A stretch of DNA of 64,000 bases. Source: Porpolomopsis calyptriformis. Its lineage: Eukaryota > Basidiomycota > Agaricomycetes > Agaricales > Hygrophoraceae. Where the stretch lies: the NCBI GenBank assembly GCA_951640195.1, contig OX621165.1, forward strand, positions 248,001 to 312,000, in the 5' to 3' direction. The translations under genes and the position numbers were made by a program. The stretch's first letter is position 1, and every line of letters begins with the position of its first letter. The notes under the pieces were generated by a model that saw only the letters and a program-made list of their open reading frames with translations, was not told the origin of the DNA and ran no database searches. This document shows, in pieces, positions 11,245 to 23,600 of this stretch.

Positions 11245-12189
11245 ACAGCAACAACAGCATGTACAATATCCCACTTTTCCTAACCCGTCACGGCCCGTCC
11301 AGACAACATCGTCAGCGCCGCCACACCAAAAGCCACATGTAACCCCTGCTAGAGTCCTCCGTGAACCACCTGCTCCCCACCCAGCGGACCCTGTCACGCG
11401 TGAACTTAAGACTGTGAGTCTCCCGCGCGAGTGTTTGCCGCGGTTCTTGAGCATCGCTGCACTCAATACGACGCGTAATAAGGAGACATGTGGGCTGTTG
11501 CTGGGAAAGAATAAGGAAACGAAGTTTGTGGTGACGACGCTGTTGATACCGAAGCAGCATTCGACGAGTGATACGTGTACCATGGACGAGGAGGAGCTGG
11601 TATTGCAGTTTACGGAGGAGAGGAGTCTGATTACGCTTGGTTGGGTGGGTGTTCGCCCGTGTTCGCTTGAACGGGCATTATAGCTAATTCTTTTGGTTGT
11701 CGTTTTGCAGATACACACGCACCCTTCGCAATCATGTGGGTGTTTCTTCACGTGCTGTTTTGAGGGGGAGTTGACCAAAATACGTTGACAGGCTTCATGT
11801 CTTCTGTGGATCTACACACGCATTCAGGTTTTCAACGCATGCTACCTGAATCATTTGCGGTAGTCTGTGCTCCGAAATCTAATCCAAAGTAGGCGAAAGC
11901 CACTGGTTGTTTCCGAACCAGGACTAATGTTTTCCTTTTCTTTTTCCGTTCCGTCAGTTTTGGCATATTTCGTCTAACGGATCCACCCGGTCTACAAACC
12001 ATTCTCGAATGCAGTGCAAAGGAGGCGTTTCACCCACATCCAGATTTACCTATTTATACGGTAGTTACTTTATTCTGGTCTATGCATTTCACCCGAACAA
12101 TATTCTGACTTTGTTCGCTTTCTTAGGACGCGGACAAGGGACATGTACAAATGAAAGATATATCTTTGGAGATTGTGGACTTGCGATGA
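9221..12189 (+). CDS. AMSH-type JAMM deubiquitinase
   Basis: About 790 residues. The N-terminus is a USP8/AMSH helical dimerisation-type domain ([20 protein letters not shown], then [21 protein letters not shown]). The middle is long, charged and then Pro-rich, with a glutamine run of about 22 at 11199-11260. The C-terminal MPN+ metalloprotease domain carries the JAMM residues: [10 protein letters not shown] (Glu), [10 protein letters not shown], then [11 protein letters not shown], as in K63-linkage-specific AMSH, followed by [12 protein letters not shown] and the typical last residues SLEIVDLR. The metal ligands and the Lys63-specificity insert appear intact, so activity is expected. It acts at endosomes with ESCRT. 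Starts at 9212 and 9221 are in frame. The first intron (9535 to about 9793) is unusually long, near 260 bp. Confidence 0.9.
11196..11262 (+). repeat. CAG/CAA glutamine repeat
   Basis: An imperfect CAG/CAA tract encodes about 22 consecutive Gln inside the AMSH-type gene, in the disordered segment before the JAMM domain. The mix of CAG and CAA suggests some age and stability. Confidence 0.9.
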
Positions 12190-12754
12190 AGGAAGGGTGC
12201 CTCCCCTTCCACCTGTTTTTTTCTTTCTTTTCCTTGTCATGCTACTTTGGTTATGATGTTGCATGCTTCCACGTCTCATCCTCGACCATGCCGATATATC
12301 CCATGTAGATGGTTTAATATTTATTCACTGGAATAGCCTTTTGCGCCTTCAAGTATCATGTACATAGCTGATAATTATCGCACCTTGCTCTGAGGGATTG
12401 AGCGTTTTATACCAATTACGTTTGTTCTTCGGCCGACATGATCTGAGTTTACGATTACGGAATATCGCAAGAAAAAAAAGATTATTATATGCAGCACATT
12501 GATCAGAGAAACCTTCAGCTTGGACCCAAGAAAGAAATTACATGCATAGATATAAACGTGGCCAATTATAACAAGGTGGTATGCACATACGCTCTAGCGA
12601 TATTCGTTACTTGGTTACGTGACCAGCAAATGTAAGAGACAATGACGGTATTGGCGGTTGGTGATGGCGGCAGTGGTGATGATTGCAAGACAAAGACAAG
12701 CGCTCTGAGGCTGCAAAGAAAGAAAGAAAGAAAAGAAAAGGGATCTGGGTTCGT
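12190..12754. other. Convergent intergenic region, no gene seen
   Basis: This region lies between the 3' ends of the AMSH-type gene and the Zn2Cys6 gene. It is T- and A-rich with AT-rich 3'-end signals. A short GAAA-type simple repeat at about 12715-12740 lies at the end facing the Zn2Cys6 stop. I see no supported coding sequence. Confidence 0.6.
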
Positions 12755-14295
12755 TCAATAGGCGTCGTTAACATCGTGGGCTTTCCGCCGATTGCGTTTA
12801 TGCTGTCCACGTCTGCTTTCCTTGGGATACTCGCATTTAAATTGGCGACGTGCACATTGACTATGGAAAAAAATCGTTAAATTAAAAATTAAAAAAAAAA
12901 CTGCGGATCCAAGCAGAAGTGATTCTCACTTGCAAGTGCTATCGGCGCTACCTTCGGCTGGGCGTCCGCAAGCAATCTTCCGCTCCCGGCAAAACAAACA
13001 TGCCAAAGTTTGTTTCTTCTCAGAACCGCCGCTCTTCTTGACGTGGTGGTTCAGCTTCAGGATGGACTGACTGGAGCCGACTGCGGCCGAGGTCGGCGAA
13101 GACGGGGAGGAGGGGAGGACGAGCATTTCTGGGGGTTGTCGGCCAGCCGAGGGGGTTCCCCATTCGGGATGGATCTGAAGCTGAGAGGAGGCGCTGGGAG
13201 GCGCTATATTACTCCGTTGGTTTGTATTCGATGATTCGGGTGGATCCGGACTTCTGTGGGTATTGTAGAGGTGGGAGGTCCACCCAAGGGAAGGCGCTGC
13301 CGAGGGCTCTTGGCGTTCAGCATAAGAAGGATTTGCAGGTATTGATGAATGCGTCGTCTTCGATCTTGCGGGCGCAGATATATAATGCGGAAAGCTCTGG
13401 CCGTGTGGGGAAATAGCTTCCAATGTTCGGACCAAGGAATCATTCGTGGAATTCGACGAATGCTGTTGTGAAGTTACTGTAGCAACGGAGGGCAGAATTT
13501 CATTGTCGGGAAGTAGACGATCGCCATTATAAGCCTGCGTTATTAGTAATGGCGCCTGGCTCTGGAAGTGACAGGTTAGTGTGACCGGTAGAAAGACAAA
13601 AGAGTTGTGGCGCACGGTATGTAAGAATGTATCACCAGTATAGCTATGTACGTGCGGGAAGGTCGATGAATGAGGATTATGCATATGAGGTGAAAGAGAC
13701 TCGTGAGCAGTTGCGGAAGGGAAAAGGTCGGGCTGATAGTAGCCAGGATCATTACAGATCGCAGGAATGCAGTAGCTAGAAAGGTCCCAAGACTGTTCCC
13801 CGAGAGTGGCGCGAGTAGCATCGTGGCAACCTTGGGTGTAAGGCAATCCCTCAACATCGCTGTGGTATGGATCATCTGAGACAGTATTTATGATCGCATT
13901 TCCAGCCAGATACGGGGCGAAACGCTTGGACTTTGGGGTATATTTTTTTTTTTCAGATTCATTAAAGTTGTCACGGGCGATCGACTTACCTGATATCGCG
14001 ATCCCGCGTCGCACATGGTGTCTGCGTTGGATTGAGCGGGGTGGGGATAAGATGATGGGGTACGATTGTAATGAAAGTCTGTATGGGGATCTGATATCGG
14101 GCCAGGAGAGTAGAGGGCGCGATTGGGGTTATGCGATGGTTTGGGATAGACAGAATTTTCTGCGATGGCACCGAGAGGGTCATAAGAATGGTCTAGCCAT
14201 GGTTCACCACGAAAGGAAGGATTTGGCTGGTGCGATTGACGGTCAAGATGGCTTTGAGTTGCTCGCGCAAAGCCTGGGATGGGTAAAGAATTCAT
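12755..14295 (-). CDS. Zn2Cys6 transcription factor with C-terminal zinc cluster
   Basis: About 475 residues. Start MNSLPIPGFA at 14295. One intron lies at about 13933-13988 (joining SRYQ to SKRFAPYL) and another at about 12878-12929, which splits the zinc cluster. The protein is mostly Ser, Pro, His and Asn and looks disordered. The cluster reads ACLFCRERKIACG, then, after 11 residues, CNQCARRQFKCEYP, giving the spacing C-x2-C-x6-C-x11-C-x2-C-x6-C. It is followed by basic SRRGQHKRNRRK and a stop 20 residues later. A Zn2Cys6 at the extreme C-terminus without the fungal middle homology region is a recurrent basidiomycete layout. Target genes are unknown. An upstream non-ATG extension to about 14346 is open but not needed. 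Confidence 0.8.
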
Positions 14296-15240
14296 GGACG
14301 GCAAAAAGTCAAGAGGATATGGCTGGAAGAGGCCAGTGTCGCGCACAAGAAGACAGAGAAGAGGTCTGAAGGAGAGAGGATGGAATGGATGTTATGTATC
14401 GTTCAAAAAAGCGCTGGAGACCTTGAGGCTGAAAGAAACTATTGCATCCGTCCACGTGGACTACCACGGTTTCTTAATCGGGTTTAGACTGTAAACGTCC
14501 CTCCTCAGCGCGGCCTATCACCCCCAAGGCATGAACGTTGCCTGAAAACCCCGTCATAGGTTTCAATGGATCGCCCTTACATGCCTGTCGCGTGCGGCAG
14601 CGTCAAAAACAGATAACCCCCTAGCACATTGTCCCAGCAGGCCAGTCCAATTTGCGATCATCGAGCCTTTGACGTCGGGCCCTGGCGCTGACGTTGTGCA
14701 ATGAAAAGCAATTTGATCAACCCAAATTGCTCCATATTTGCGGAGGGATCAAAACGTTCAGTGGCTTACGCGCCACTGCCAGCATGATAACCTTATCGCA
14801 CCCCCCCAACGATTCCGGCATGTTTGCACTGATTATCTTACCAAAGTGCGCAACGGGAACATCGCCTGAGAGACCACGTAACATGAAAAAGCCAGCACGA
14901 CGTGGTGTGAATGGGAGGGATGGAGATCCAAAATGAAGGAGGTGTCGTCCTGTGATCGTGCCTGAGGCCCTTGCCAATTAAAGTGCACAATATGCGGGGA
15001 ATCGCCGTTACATACCGTTCACCAGCAGGAATCAACTTATCAACGCGTTTATTACACCCCCTCACTACTTATACCTCAAATGTGGGCATTCGCTGATGGT
15101 CCACCGTCATGCGAGCCTGGGATATCGGTGGTATAATGATAACCATTTCTTTGCGGTGTATAAGTGTCACGGTGAGTACCGTTCCTTCCTCACGACTCCC
15201 GTAGCAACATACTCATGACTTCCCAGGAATCTCCCTGCAG
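14296..15240. other. Intergenic, no supported gene
   Basis: Short ORFs at 14694-14936 (+) and 14717-15065 (-) show no recognisable domain, no splice continuation and no conserved motif. The stretch separates the Zn2Cys6 gene from the NB-ARC-TPR relic. I see nothing else in it. Confidence 0.5.
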
Positions 15241-15897
15241 AACTCAACACCCTGAGATTTTTCTTCCCTTCTAATCCCCGTTTATGCAACGCTTCAGACT
15301 CAGCTCACAACCTGTAGACTGCTGCAAGGTTGTTCATCCACCGGAGCATGTCCTGGTGATCGACGCTAGGATGCTTCTCCTTGCTGGCGAAACCTCCTTC
15401 GCACAATGCCTCGACCTCGTCACCTGTGACTTAAAAAGCAACCGCAAGATTGCCCACATCGACCAGTTTTGATCGACCGACTCTGAGACACATCCCCTCC
15501 CTGCTTATATAGGGTCCCAGCCTCGCTATACTGTCCTTGCAGCTCATAGACAGCTGCGAGGTTCATCGACCAGAGCGCCGGGTGGTCGGTCCCAAGAAGC
15601 TTCCCTGCTCGCTAACACCTGCTTATACATTGCCTCCGTCTCGCGCGGAGCGTGGTGATCAACTTACTTGTATAACCCCTGCGGCGTTGTCTGAAGGTTC
15701 CCCTGAAGCAAGGTGCTATATTATTGGCGTTGGAACTAATCGTAGTCATCTGCACATCTCAACTATCGCAAAGCAGATAGGTCAGTCCGCCTGTTAAATA
15801 CTCTACCCTTCCTGAACTAATTCCAGAACACGAACGCTAGGTGACTAATGTGATAGCTATATTATCGACAATCACTTTTCCATCGTATCGTATGCGA

Positions 15898-16314
15898 CTA
15901 GAATCTAGTCTTTTGTGAGCGTGCTGCCCCCAAACCCCGAATATCTCCGAACGTCAAATCCGCCGTGACCACGTCCCCTTGTAGTGTTCCTGTCACCATA
16001 TCACAGACAGACTTCGTTCCATTCAGATGTAAGTTAAATAAATTATACCATAATTCCAATACTTCATCTCTCCTTGCATTCATAGAATGATATTCTGCTT
16101 GTAATTTGGCCACGGAACAATAGGCAAGCTCCGTGCGTATGTGGTCACAAATACGCACACTGCGAACGTATAATTGTTCAAACTGTTTATTATTTTGCAA
16201 TGGGCCGGTACTCAATACCACCACACTATCGTGACCCTGACCACTGCCTCTGCCACCCCCGTCTGATAGCCCTAAGAAGCTTCGCAATCCCCTTCTGCCA
16301 TGTGAGCGTTTCAA
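15898..16314 (-). other. Orphan 138-codon ORF inside the NLR relic
   Basis: This open frame starts near the ATG/alternative start at 16314 and ends at 15898, with helical content (KQFEQLYVRSVRICDHIRT, then VLELWYNLFNLHLNG). I do not recognise it. It lies between TPR remnants of the decayed NB-ARC gene and does not itself look like a TPR, so it could be an insertion or chance. Coding status is uncertain. Confidence 0.2.
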
Positions 16315-17250
16315 ACCCCCACGATTGTACGGTAAAATAAACCTGTGGCTGTACTCTTGTATAAGCCACTCACTAAATTTGTCGAGATAAACTTCCTGGC
16401 GACATTTATGCTACTCACAATAACACAGATGAAGACAGAACACTACCGTATTGTAGTGGTGAATCCATCATCCATTAATGCTTGCCTCGATAGCCACAAC
16501 CACCTCAAAGGCGGTGTTTGCTTGCGACCTTCATTTTCTTTGCGGCACACAACGCGTCCGCTTCCAGTATCATCTTTGAGACTGATAGATACCGACAAGA
16601 TCCTTGATGATCGTCACCCAGGTAAGTCAGCTTGCCCGCAAGGACCCGCTTGTGGAGCGCCTCAGTCCTCTTTGCTGGTTATGGAGAGACCGAGATGAGG
16701 GTGGTGATGAGACCCCCCAAAAAATCCTTGCCCCGCCGATGAATGCCAGGTTGCGCAGCGCCTCAACATCAGCACTGTGCCTGCAACATATAAACAACGA
16801 GCGCAAAGTTGTCCATAGAACCAAGGGTTGCCGGGGTGATTGGCTCCTGGGAGCTTGCTTATGCACTGCCTCAGCTTCGGCACACCTTTTTCTTGAAAAT
16901 CGTGAACAAACATCGACGTCGCTCGTGGGGGAGAGCGTACCTGTGTGATCGACTCCCAGAAACTTCTCCCCGCAGGCAAATACAACATTTCAAAAATCGG
17001 CATGGGATCCTTGCGGCTTATGGACAGCCACAAGGTTATTCACCAACCGGGTCATCTGTCCCCCCTTGAGTGCTGGCTAAATCCTGCTTATGCAGTGCCT
17101 CGGACTCATCCCGTCATCCTAGCGACCTATGTATGACAGTAAGATTGTTCGTCGAATGGAGGGTGTCTGGATGATTTGGGCCACGAGACATGTCTCCCTG
17201 GGTTTTAGCACCTGCGTGTGCAATGCCCATTAGTTTTATCGCTACAGTAG

Positions 17251-17406
17251 ATAGTCTGGTGAAGGAGGTCAAATGGTGTGTCATCTGAGTTGTGCCCCCA
17301 GCCTCATTATGGCATCCCTGCAGCTCAGGAACGATTGCGAGGTCGTTCATTGACCGGGGGACAACTCGCACGACGACACACCATTAGACCTCCTTCACCA
17401 GACTAT
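17251..17406. repeat. Foldback element with 31-bp inverted arms
   Basis: Arms 17251-17281 and 17376-17406 are reverse complements with one mismatch (they contain AGTCTGGTGAAGGAGGTC and its complement). Pairing continues more weakly inward for about 20 bp. The spacer is part of the TPR-like relic sequence. This is a small foldback or MITE-sized structure inside the decayed STAND gene. I see no clear target duplication. Confidence 0.8.
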
Positions 17407-18758
17407 TCATTGTCATGATCCAACTTTGGGGGTGAGTCCCTGAAAATCCCATCCTCGCTAACACCTGCCCATGCATCACCTCAACCTCATGATAAATTGC
17501 AAACTTTGCGTCGGCCATAATCAGGTCGAGGTTCATGCCATGCAAGTTATTCCAGGGATCGTAAATGTAGGATGAACATGTCGGATTCCATCTAGTATGT
17601 TGACCAGAGCTTCAGCGACGTCTGTGTTGTAAAGGGGATATTACCTCGTATATTGTTGAGGGGGAAATGCGTACCGTTGTCAACATTATCGAAGACAAGA
17701 AGCCAATCATCGCCCTGCAGTTCTTCTGGTCAAAGCCGTGTCGCAGTTTTGTTTTCCCCTCTGTTCCAGAAAATGAAGACCACGAGAGCCTAGGAGACCA
17801 AGAATTTTGGCGAGTCATTCGTTCAGTCTATCCATGCTGGTGACCGGCGTCTAAAAGAAACGAGTGTGGCTGTGTGATGCAAGACCAGCTGAGATTTTCC
17901 AATACCAAGCACCCCGTGTGTGGCACAACAGCTTGGTATACCACCAACACCATACCGGGTACCTCTTTTATGAGATCTGGCTCTCATTGTCTCCGCATAA
18001 AGTAGGTGGAGGTAGGAGGAACGGGATCGTGGCGACAAGGGTTGGTGATGGGCCAGAAGCAAACAGGATACACTGCGGCTGACATCCCTTAGGAACAGTA
18101 TAGTAGACCGACGACCGTCTTCTCCTGATGAATTCTTGTTCGCCTTGCGCAATAGTACAGGCCATCTCACCGAATGTCGGTTATTAATGGATGCAGACGC
18201 CTCTGGTTCGTTGCTGGAAGTATACACTCGGGGTGGACTTGGATATTTGTGACGGTGAGACCATAATGAGTTTGATCACCCTCGACAAAGTCGAACGTAC
18301 CGGGATTGACCGTTTTGCCCAGCGAATTTCTTATCATGGTGAGGGTTGAAAAGATGCAAGATAAGCGGCGCCCATTTGATGAACGTGCCTCCATATCGAG
18401 AAATCGGGTGCTTGGGAGGTTCCCGTTCGACTTACTTGGATAGGTCATGTGTGGCCCTGAATATCGATCAACAATAGTTTTCCAAGGAATTCACAAGCTA
18501 AATGAAGGTTTTCTGAAGCAAGTGGTGTATCATTGCGCCAACGGAACTATTTGACAGATTAAGGGTGTACTTATCTATAGTCACCGCAACATGCGTTCCA
18601 CACATTATTATAAGGGAGAAATCAAGCACTGTGGGCAGTCACCTACTGTGATGGGAATGGTTCCAAGATAGGGTAACTGAATCCTGAAGGTGGGGGGGAC
18701 GGTAATCTTGTTATAATTGCGGCAAGTGCGAAAAGTGCTGATATTGGGAGGGAGATCC

Positions 18759-20528
18759 CTACGATGTCTTTGTCGCCGTCCAAAATGCGGCGTGATACAT
18801 GTAGCCTAACATGCCTTGCTCATTACTTGCATATGTTGTTTCGATGGTGGCTTCATTCTGATGGAGAAATATGTCAGATTTTGTATGTGTTATATGGGAT
18901 CGTGGAAACCCACCGAGAGCTCAAACCCAATTTTACGGGCCAAGGCTTTCACCTCTTCTAGATCAAGTTCAACAGAAGGGTCATTGGTGGAGTTATGTTC
19001 GAAATGCCAGAGGAGGGGGCCGAGGTTGATCCAGATCCCACCGGGAGCCAGTTTGCGGTGTATAATGCGCAGATAGTTTACAATATTCTTCGCCTGCACA
19101 GATGTTAAAATAGTCGGTTAAAGGGGTGGTGGTGCTTACGGTATCGATAAAGAAACAAGTCAATATAGCATCCCAAAGACCCGATTGAGGCGCATTCTGG
19201 TTTTCATCGTCAGCACCATAGATCTCTTCAAAATCACCTGAATGAACATGGGTGGGTTGATCAAGCAAAGTCAGCAAACAGGGAGGACCCACCGGCAACG
19301 AGGGAAAAGTCTGATGTCTGTGGGAGCCCGGAGGGTAGGACATCTGGAATCGACACAGGACGTAACATCGTTTCTCGAGTTCGAACATTAGAAAAGGAAT
19401 GAATAAATGGGTAAATTGTGTATTTGTCAATGGCGTCAGTCCTGGGTACATCGCGATAAATATAAGGAAATTGGAGGTGGAAAATGTAGGAACCGACCTG
19501 TTGAGAACGAAGTACGATGATAGCAACATGTAATGTGAAAACTCGTTTCCTTGACAAGTGAATCCTGCGAGAGAGTAACTTATAAATCAGTTGGGTCGCG
19601 TAGTCAAATACCACTAACCGAGGCTCGCTATGTCGTATGCTAACCGACCAAGTCCCGCACCCGGAACCAAAACTCGGAACTGTCCTCTATAGTATATCTT
19701 CATCGAGGAAACAAAACTAAGTCATAGGAATAATACTCCACCTTGTCTCGAATGGGATATCCGAAAAATGCTGTAGCAGTGCATCTTTAATTGGCTTGTA
19801 GCAGGCTTCTCGCTCTTCTTTTCCCTGAGATGCCAGGTTACCGCTGCAGCAAAGAAGTTATAAGAGAGACCCAGCGGACTTCTTGACTCCAATCCCGTAC
19901 AAATTGTTTCAGCGTGCTACGTAATTTGTCCATGTCAAAATCCGTGGGCTGATATTGCTTGCGCTTGCCCTCGTGCGTTCCTCGTGCATTTCTACGAGTG
20001 TCACGAGTGTAAGAATGGTTGTGTGCGTAAGAGTGGGAGTAGGAGTGAGAATGACCGCGATGTTGACCTAGTAAAAGAAGTTTGCTCGGCAAAATCTTGG
20101 AGGTAACAGCAGGGTATACACACCGTGATTTTCTTGAGTAGGTTCATCTGGACCTCCCTCCTTCTCCTCGGCATCTTCACTGAGGTTGCCAATATCGTGG
20201 CCAAAAATCTCCGGTTTCGCCACAATCTGGTCGAGAAACTTTGCGTTCGCTAGGATCGCGGCATCGACTGCTTCAAGTTTTCTCTTGTACCCAATATCTT
20301 CGAGCAATTGTTGGTCCGGGATAGGAAGTGTGAGTAAATCCTTTTTGCGACGGTGGTTCGCTGAGAGCTTCCGATTACAGCCTTTATTCAGTAATACGGC
20401 GATACTCTGAGCGATGCGGTGTGTACCGAGTACTGGGAATACTTTTGGAATGTGGTAACCACATTCGAAAAATGAATTTTTTCTTCAAGTTCGTCTTCTT
20501 GACTCTTGTCAATCTCATTCTGCGCCAT
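18759..20528 (-). CDS. CARNMT1-like: Carnosine N-methyltransferase (N2227 family)
   Basis: About 440 residues in many small exons. The start is [20 protein letters not shown] at 20528, and the last exon ends FWTATKTS at the TAG 18759-18761. Motifs in order are [45 protein letters not shown], a His-rich insert ([14 protein letters not shown]) and a SAM-binding GxGxG segment [14 protein letters not shown] near 19670. Next are [28 protein letters not shown], and [15 protein letters not shown], close to the human enzyme's [15 protein letters not shown]. The reaction methylates carnosine-like or histidine substrates using SAM; fungi generally lack carnosine, so the natural substrate may be a protein or other imidazole compound. 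The fold and active site appear complete. Confidence 0.88.
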
Positions 20529-20657
20529 AACGTGAACGATGAGATATGTGTTTGGCTCTGTTGACAATATTTCCAAATATGTAAATAATTACATAATTAT
20601 ATCACATGACTGAAATGAACCCCGACGCGTCCCAGTTCAAGTTTCCTTTAAACCATC

Positions 20658-23600
20658 ATGGATTCCAGCGAGATTGGACGCTATGGCACGATCAGCTTCA
20701 TGAAGCGCCATGAACCCGACGCCGTCGTGGCGAATTTTCCGATCGACGAGGACGAGGTAACTTTTGGACGCGACCCACAATGCAGCGTCAGGCTTTATTA
20801 CAAAGCCGTCAGTTCTCTCCACTGCAAGATCGTATTTCTAGACACCAAAGTATGCTCTCTCTCGACCCATTGCGTTCATTTTTGTTCATTCCGGGCGTTT
20901 AGGCATTCATTGTCATCTTGGGTTCAAACGGCGTCAATGTTGACGGATACGATATCTATCCGTCGAACATTCCCAAGGCACCGAATACGGTCCCACTCGT
21001 AAATAACTCTAAGATAGAAATTCATGGCAAATTGTTCAGATTTACATATCCACCCAAGAAGCTTCGTGTTGCTCTTATGGCATCCCCTTCTCGTATGTCC
21101 CTTGTCATTGTTCGCTCGGTTACGTAACTCTTTCACCTTGCGCAGGATACGGCGCAGCAACCACTCCGAACAGAAAAAGGGCATTGCGCATGTCAATGAT
21201 CCAGAGCGCGCAGGTCTTCAGTCCGCGTCCGAGTCAAGACCCCTTCCAGAACTTACGAGTCTTGCAAAGTCCCCTCAAACCATTCGAAGTTCCTTCTAAA
21301 CGCGAAAGTCCCGACTCCGACTCCGACTCCGACTCCGAAGGTGTCAGCGACCAGGAAAGCGAAGACGCCGACGACCTGGAAGATGCTGACGAAGAGGAAA
21401 TTGTCCTGGTAGATGGGGACTGTCCACGGGTAGTTGAAGAGGAAAAGGATTTGATCATCCTCGAGGATGTCGAAGTTGAAGTTAACAAACCTCAAGGCGG
21501 ACAACAGCAACGCAATGCTTCCCGATCAAACAATGTCCCTTCTTCGCCTCAGAGCGTCCCTCGTGCATCGTTACCCCCTTCTTCAATCCCGCCCCTCCAA
21601 ACTCCTCGCCGACGCATGCCAGGTGAAGCTCTTCATCGGGCTGTGCTTATTCGCTCAGCCCAACGCGCCGTTCTAAAGGCCGAGATCGAAAAGGAGGAAG
21701 AGCAAGAAGAGCAAGAGGTGGAGGAGGAGGTCGTAACGGAAGTGACTGCGGATGGTAACCACAGTTCTGAGAATGAAACGGAAGAAGAGGCAGAGAAGAA
21801 GGATGAAAGTAAGGAACCACCGAAGGCCGTTTCGACCTGGAGGAAAAGTTTAGAGTCTGTCGGGATCTGGCCTTTTCGTTCCGCGGACACAATTCCTGAA
21901 CAAGAGGAGAATCAGGACAGCGGTAGCGCAGAGGTTGGTAACACCATCTGATTAAATGTACCCTGTCACTAACCCAATGGCAGGTTGGTTTTTCTGGCTA
22001 TCAAAGTTACGACACCAGCGAGCCAGCACAAGAAACTTCAAATATCAACTTGCCGTCTGGTCAGAGTGGCGGCGACGAGGAAAACCAGATCCCACAGTCG
22101 CAAGTGGGAAGACCAAGCCAGAAACGCACCCTCGGAAACTTCATGACCCCTCAAAGAGACCGCAGGGCAGTGAGAGGAGGCAGGTACTCTTACGGTGCAG
22201 TTGGCCCTAGTGGGGAGGCGAAGAGGGTACCAAAGGAGCCGACGTGGCGGGTGAAAGACATCGTCGTACCAGAGAGAAATGTCGAAACGGGAATCCAGGA
22301 AGAGGGGGAGGAAGAAAGCCTAGATGTCAGAGATGAGGGACAGAGACAGCGGTTGAGTGAAGAGGAGCGGAAGGTACATATACCCTGTCTGCCCCTGGTG
22401 TCTTGTGTTTTGCTGACTGACACTTTTACAGGCTATCCAGGAACGCAGACGGTCAGCGTTGAACACCCCGGACCCGTTCTTTGGCGGACAGGTGCCAGGG
22501 ATGCGGAGAGGATCTAGTGTGCAAGTATCTCCAACTAAAACTGCAGGTCCCTCATCCCCCGTGAAGGCTCAAGATAAGGAAGACATCAATACCAGGTCGC
22601 TGTTAGAAAGGGCGAAGCAAACTGTCGAGTTGATGAAGAGACGAAAGGAGAGCGATGTCCTGCCACCTAGTCCGACCAAGCGATATGCTCAAGGAGAGGG
22701 CATCTCCGGTAGATTCTCATTGTTGGCCCCTGAGGTCAGGGATGGGGGGAGTAAGGATGATGAGGAGATGTGTGTGGACACGGATCTTGTTGGTGTAGAT
22801 GAAAAGGACGAAGCTGCCAGTAGCGGCCCGGCGGCGGACGCAACCAGCAGTATTAAAGTAGACGAGCCTAATCCGACAGACGCGCCGAAATCCCCCCACA
22901 CGCCGATCAGGACACTCAATGCAAAGGGCCCGACGGGTGGGTCGTCAGTCCCCAAGGCTCCATCCAAAGGGACCAAAGAAAGGTCCGCCGAACCGCGAGT
23001 TACGCCTAAACCGGTGCTTGAAGGTATCGGGGAGATGGTGGCAACCCCCGAAAGATCTCGGCTTGTGGAGGCTGCGGAAGGGACCGAAGATGTTCCCAAG
23101 AAGAAAACGACGCGCACTAAAGCCTCGTCTAGCAAGGCGCCGGCAACGACGAGGCGAAGGACACCGCGAACTGTCGTGACTGATGACACGGCTGACGATA
23201 ATAAGCCTAAGATCCAGGATGACAGTGCCCCGAGGGCGAACAGGAGGGGGAGGAGCGGAAGCAAGCAGCTCGGGGGTGATGTTGAGCATGGGGACGGAGA
23301 TGGGAATGATGTGAAACCGAGGGAAAGACTTCTTAGAACGGCCAATAAAACGGCTATGGAGGAGATTGCAGAGGTTCGTTTGTGTTGCCTTTTCGATGCC
23401 GCGAATTCTTATTTACTATTTCCCATTACAGGATATCGAACTCGAGCCACCCACCAGGGCCGGGAAGTTGAAGCGTGGTAAGACTACTGACGAAGATGTG
23501 GTGTTGGAACAGGTGCGTGGAATTATTGATGGAAGAACATTACTTATCTTCTGTTAAACCACAGGCGAATGACACCTTCAACACTAAGTCCTCGAACAGG

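Larger units (their letters stand above)
15250..18450 (-). pseudogene. Decayed NB-ARC-TPR (STAND/NLR-like) gene
   Basis: Reading the minus strand from about 18450 down gives pieces of a STAND protein in changing frames. They are an N-terminal stretch (DFVEGDQTHYG), a P-loop remnant GVLGIGKSQLVLH, a kinase-2/Walker B segment GDDWLLVFDNVDNGTHFPLN at about 17640-17720, and then many tetratricopeptide remnants such as NHPDTLHSTNNLTVIHRSLG (17110-17190), EALHKQDLA, LWSMNLAAVYELQGQ (15530-15600) and MLRWMNNLAAVYR (15310-15360). The TPR style is that of kinesin-light-chain-like repeats used in fungal NB-ARC-TPR proteins. Stops and frameshifts are frequent, so no product is expected. It may once have been a non-self recognition or incompatibility receptor (inference). 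Confidence 0.65.

Noticed and set aside
11197..11778. Antisense ORF with a poly-Cys tail
   Set aside because: The Cys run is the reverse complement of the CAG/CAA glutamine tract of the AMSH-type gene.
14694..15065. Small ORFs as genes between the Zn2Cys6 gene and the NLR relic
   Set aside because: There is no domain, no splice continuation and overlapping frames on both strands, consistent with chance.
22689..23345. Antisense 218-codon ORF within the FHA gene
   Set aside because: It mirrors the charged low-complexity coding sequence, has no domain, and overlaps well-supported sense exons.
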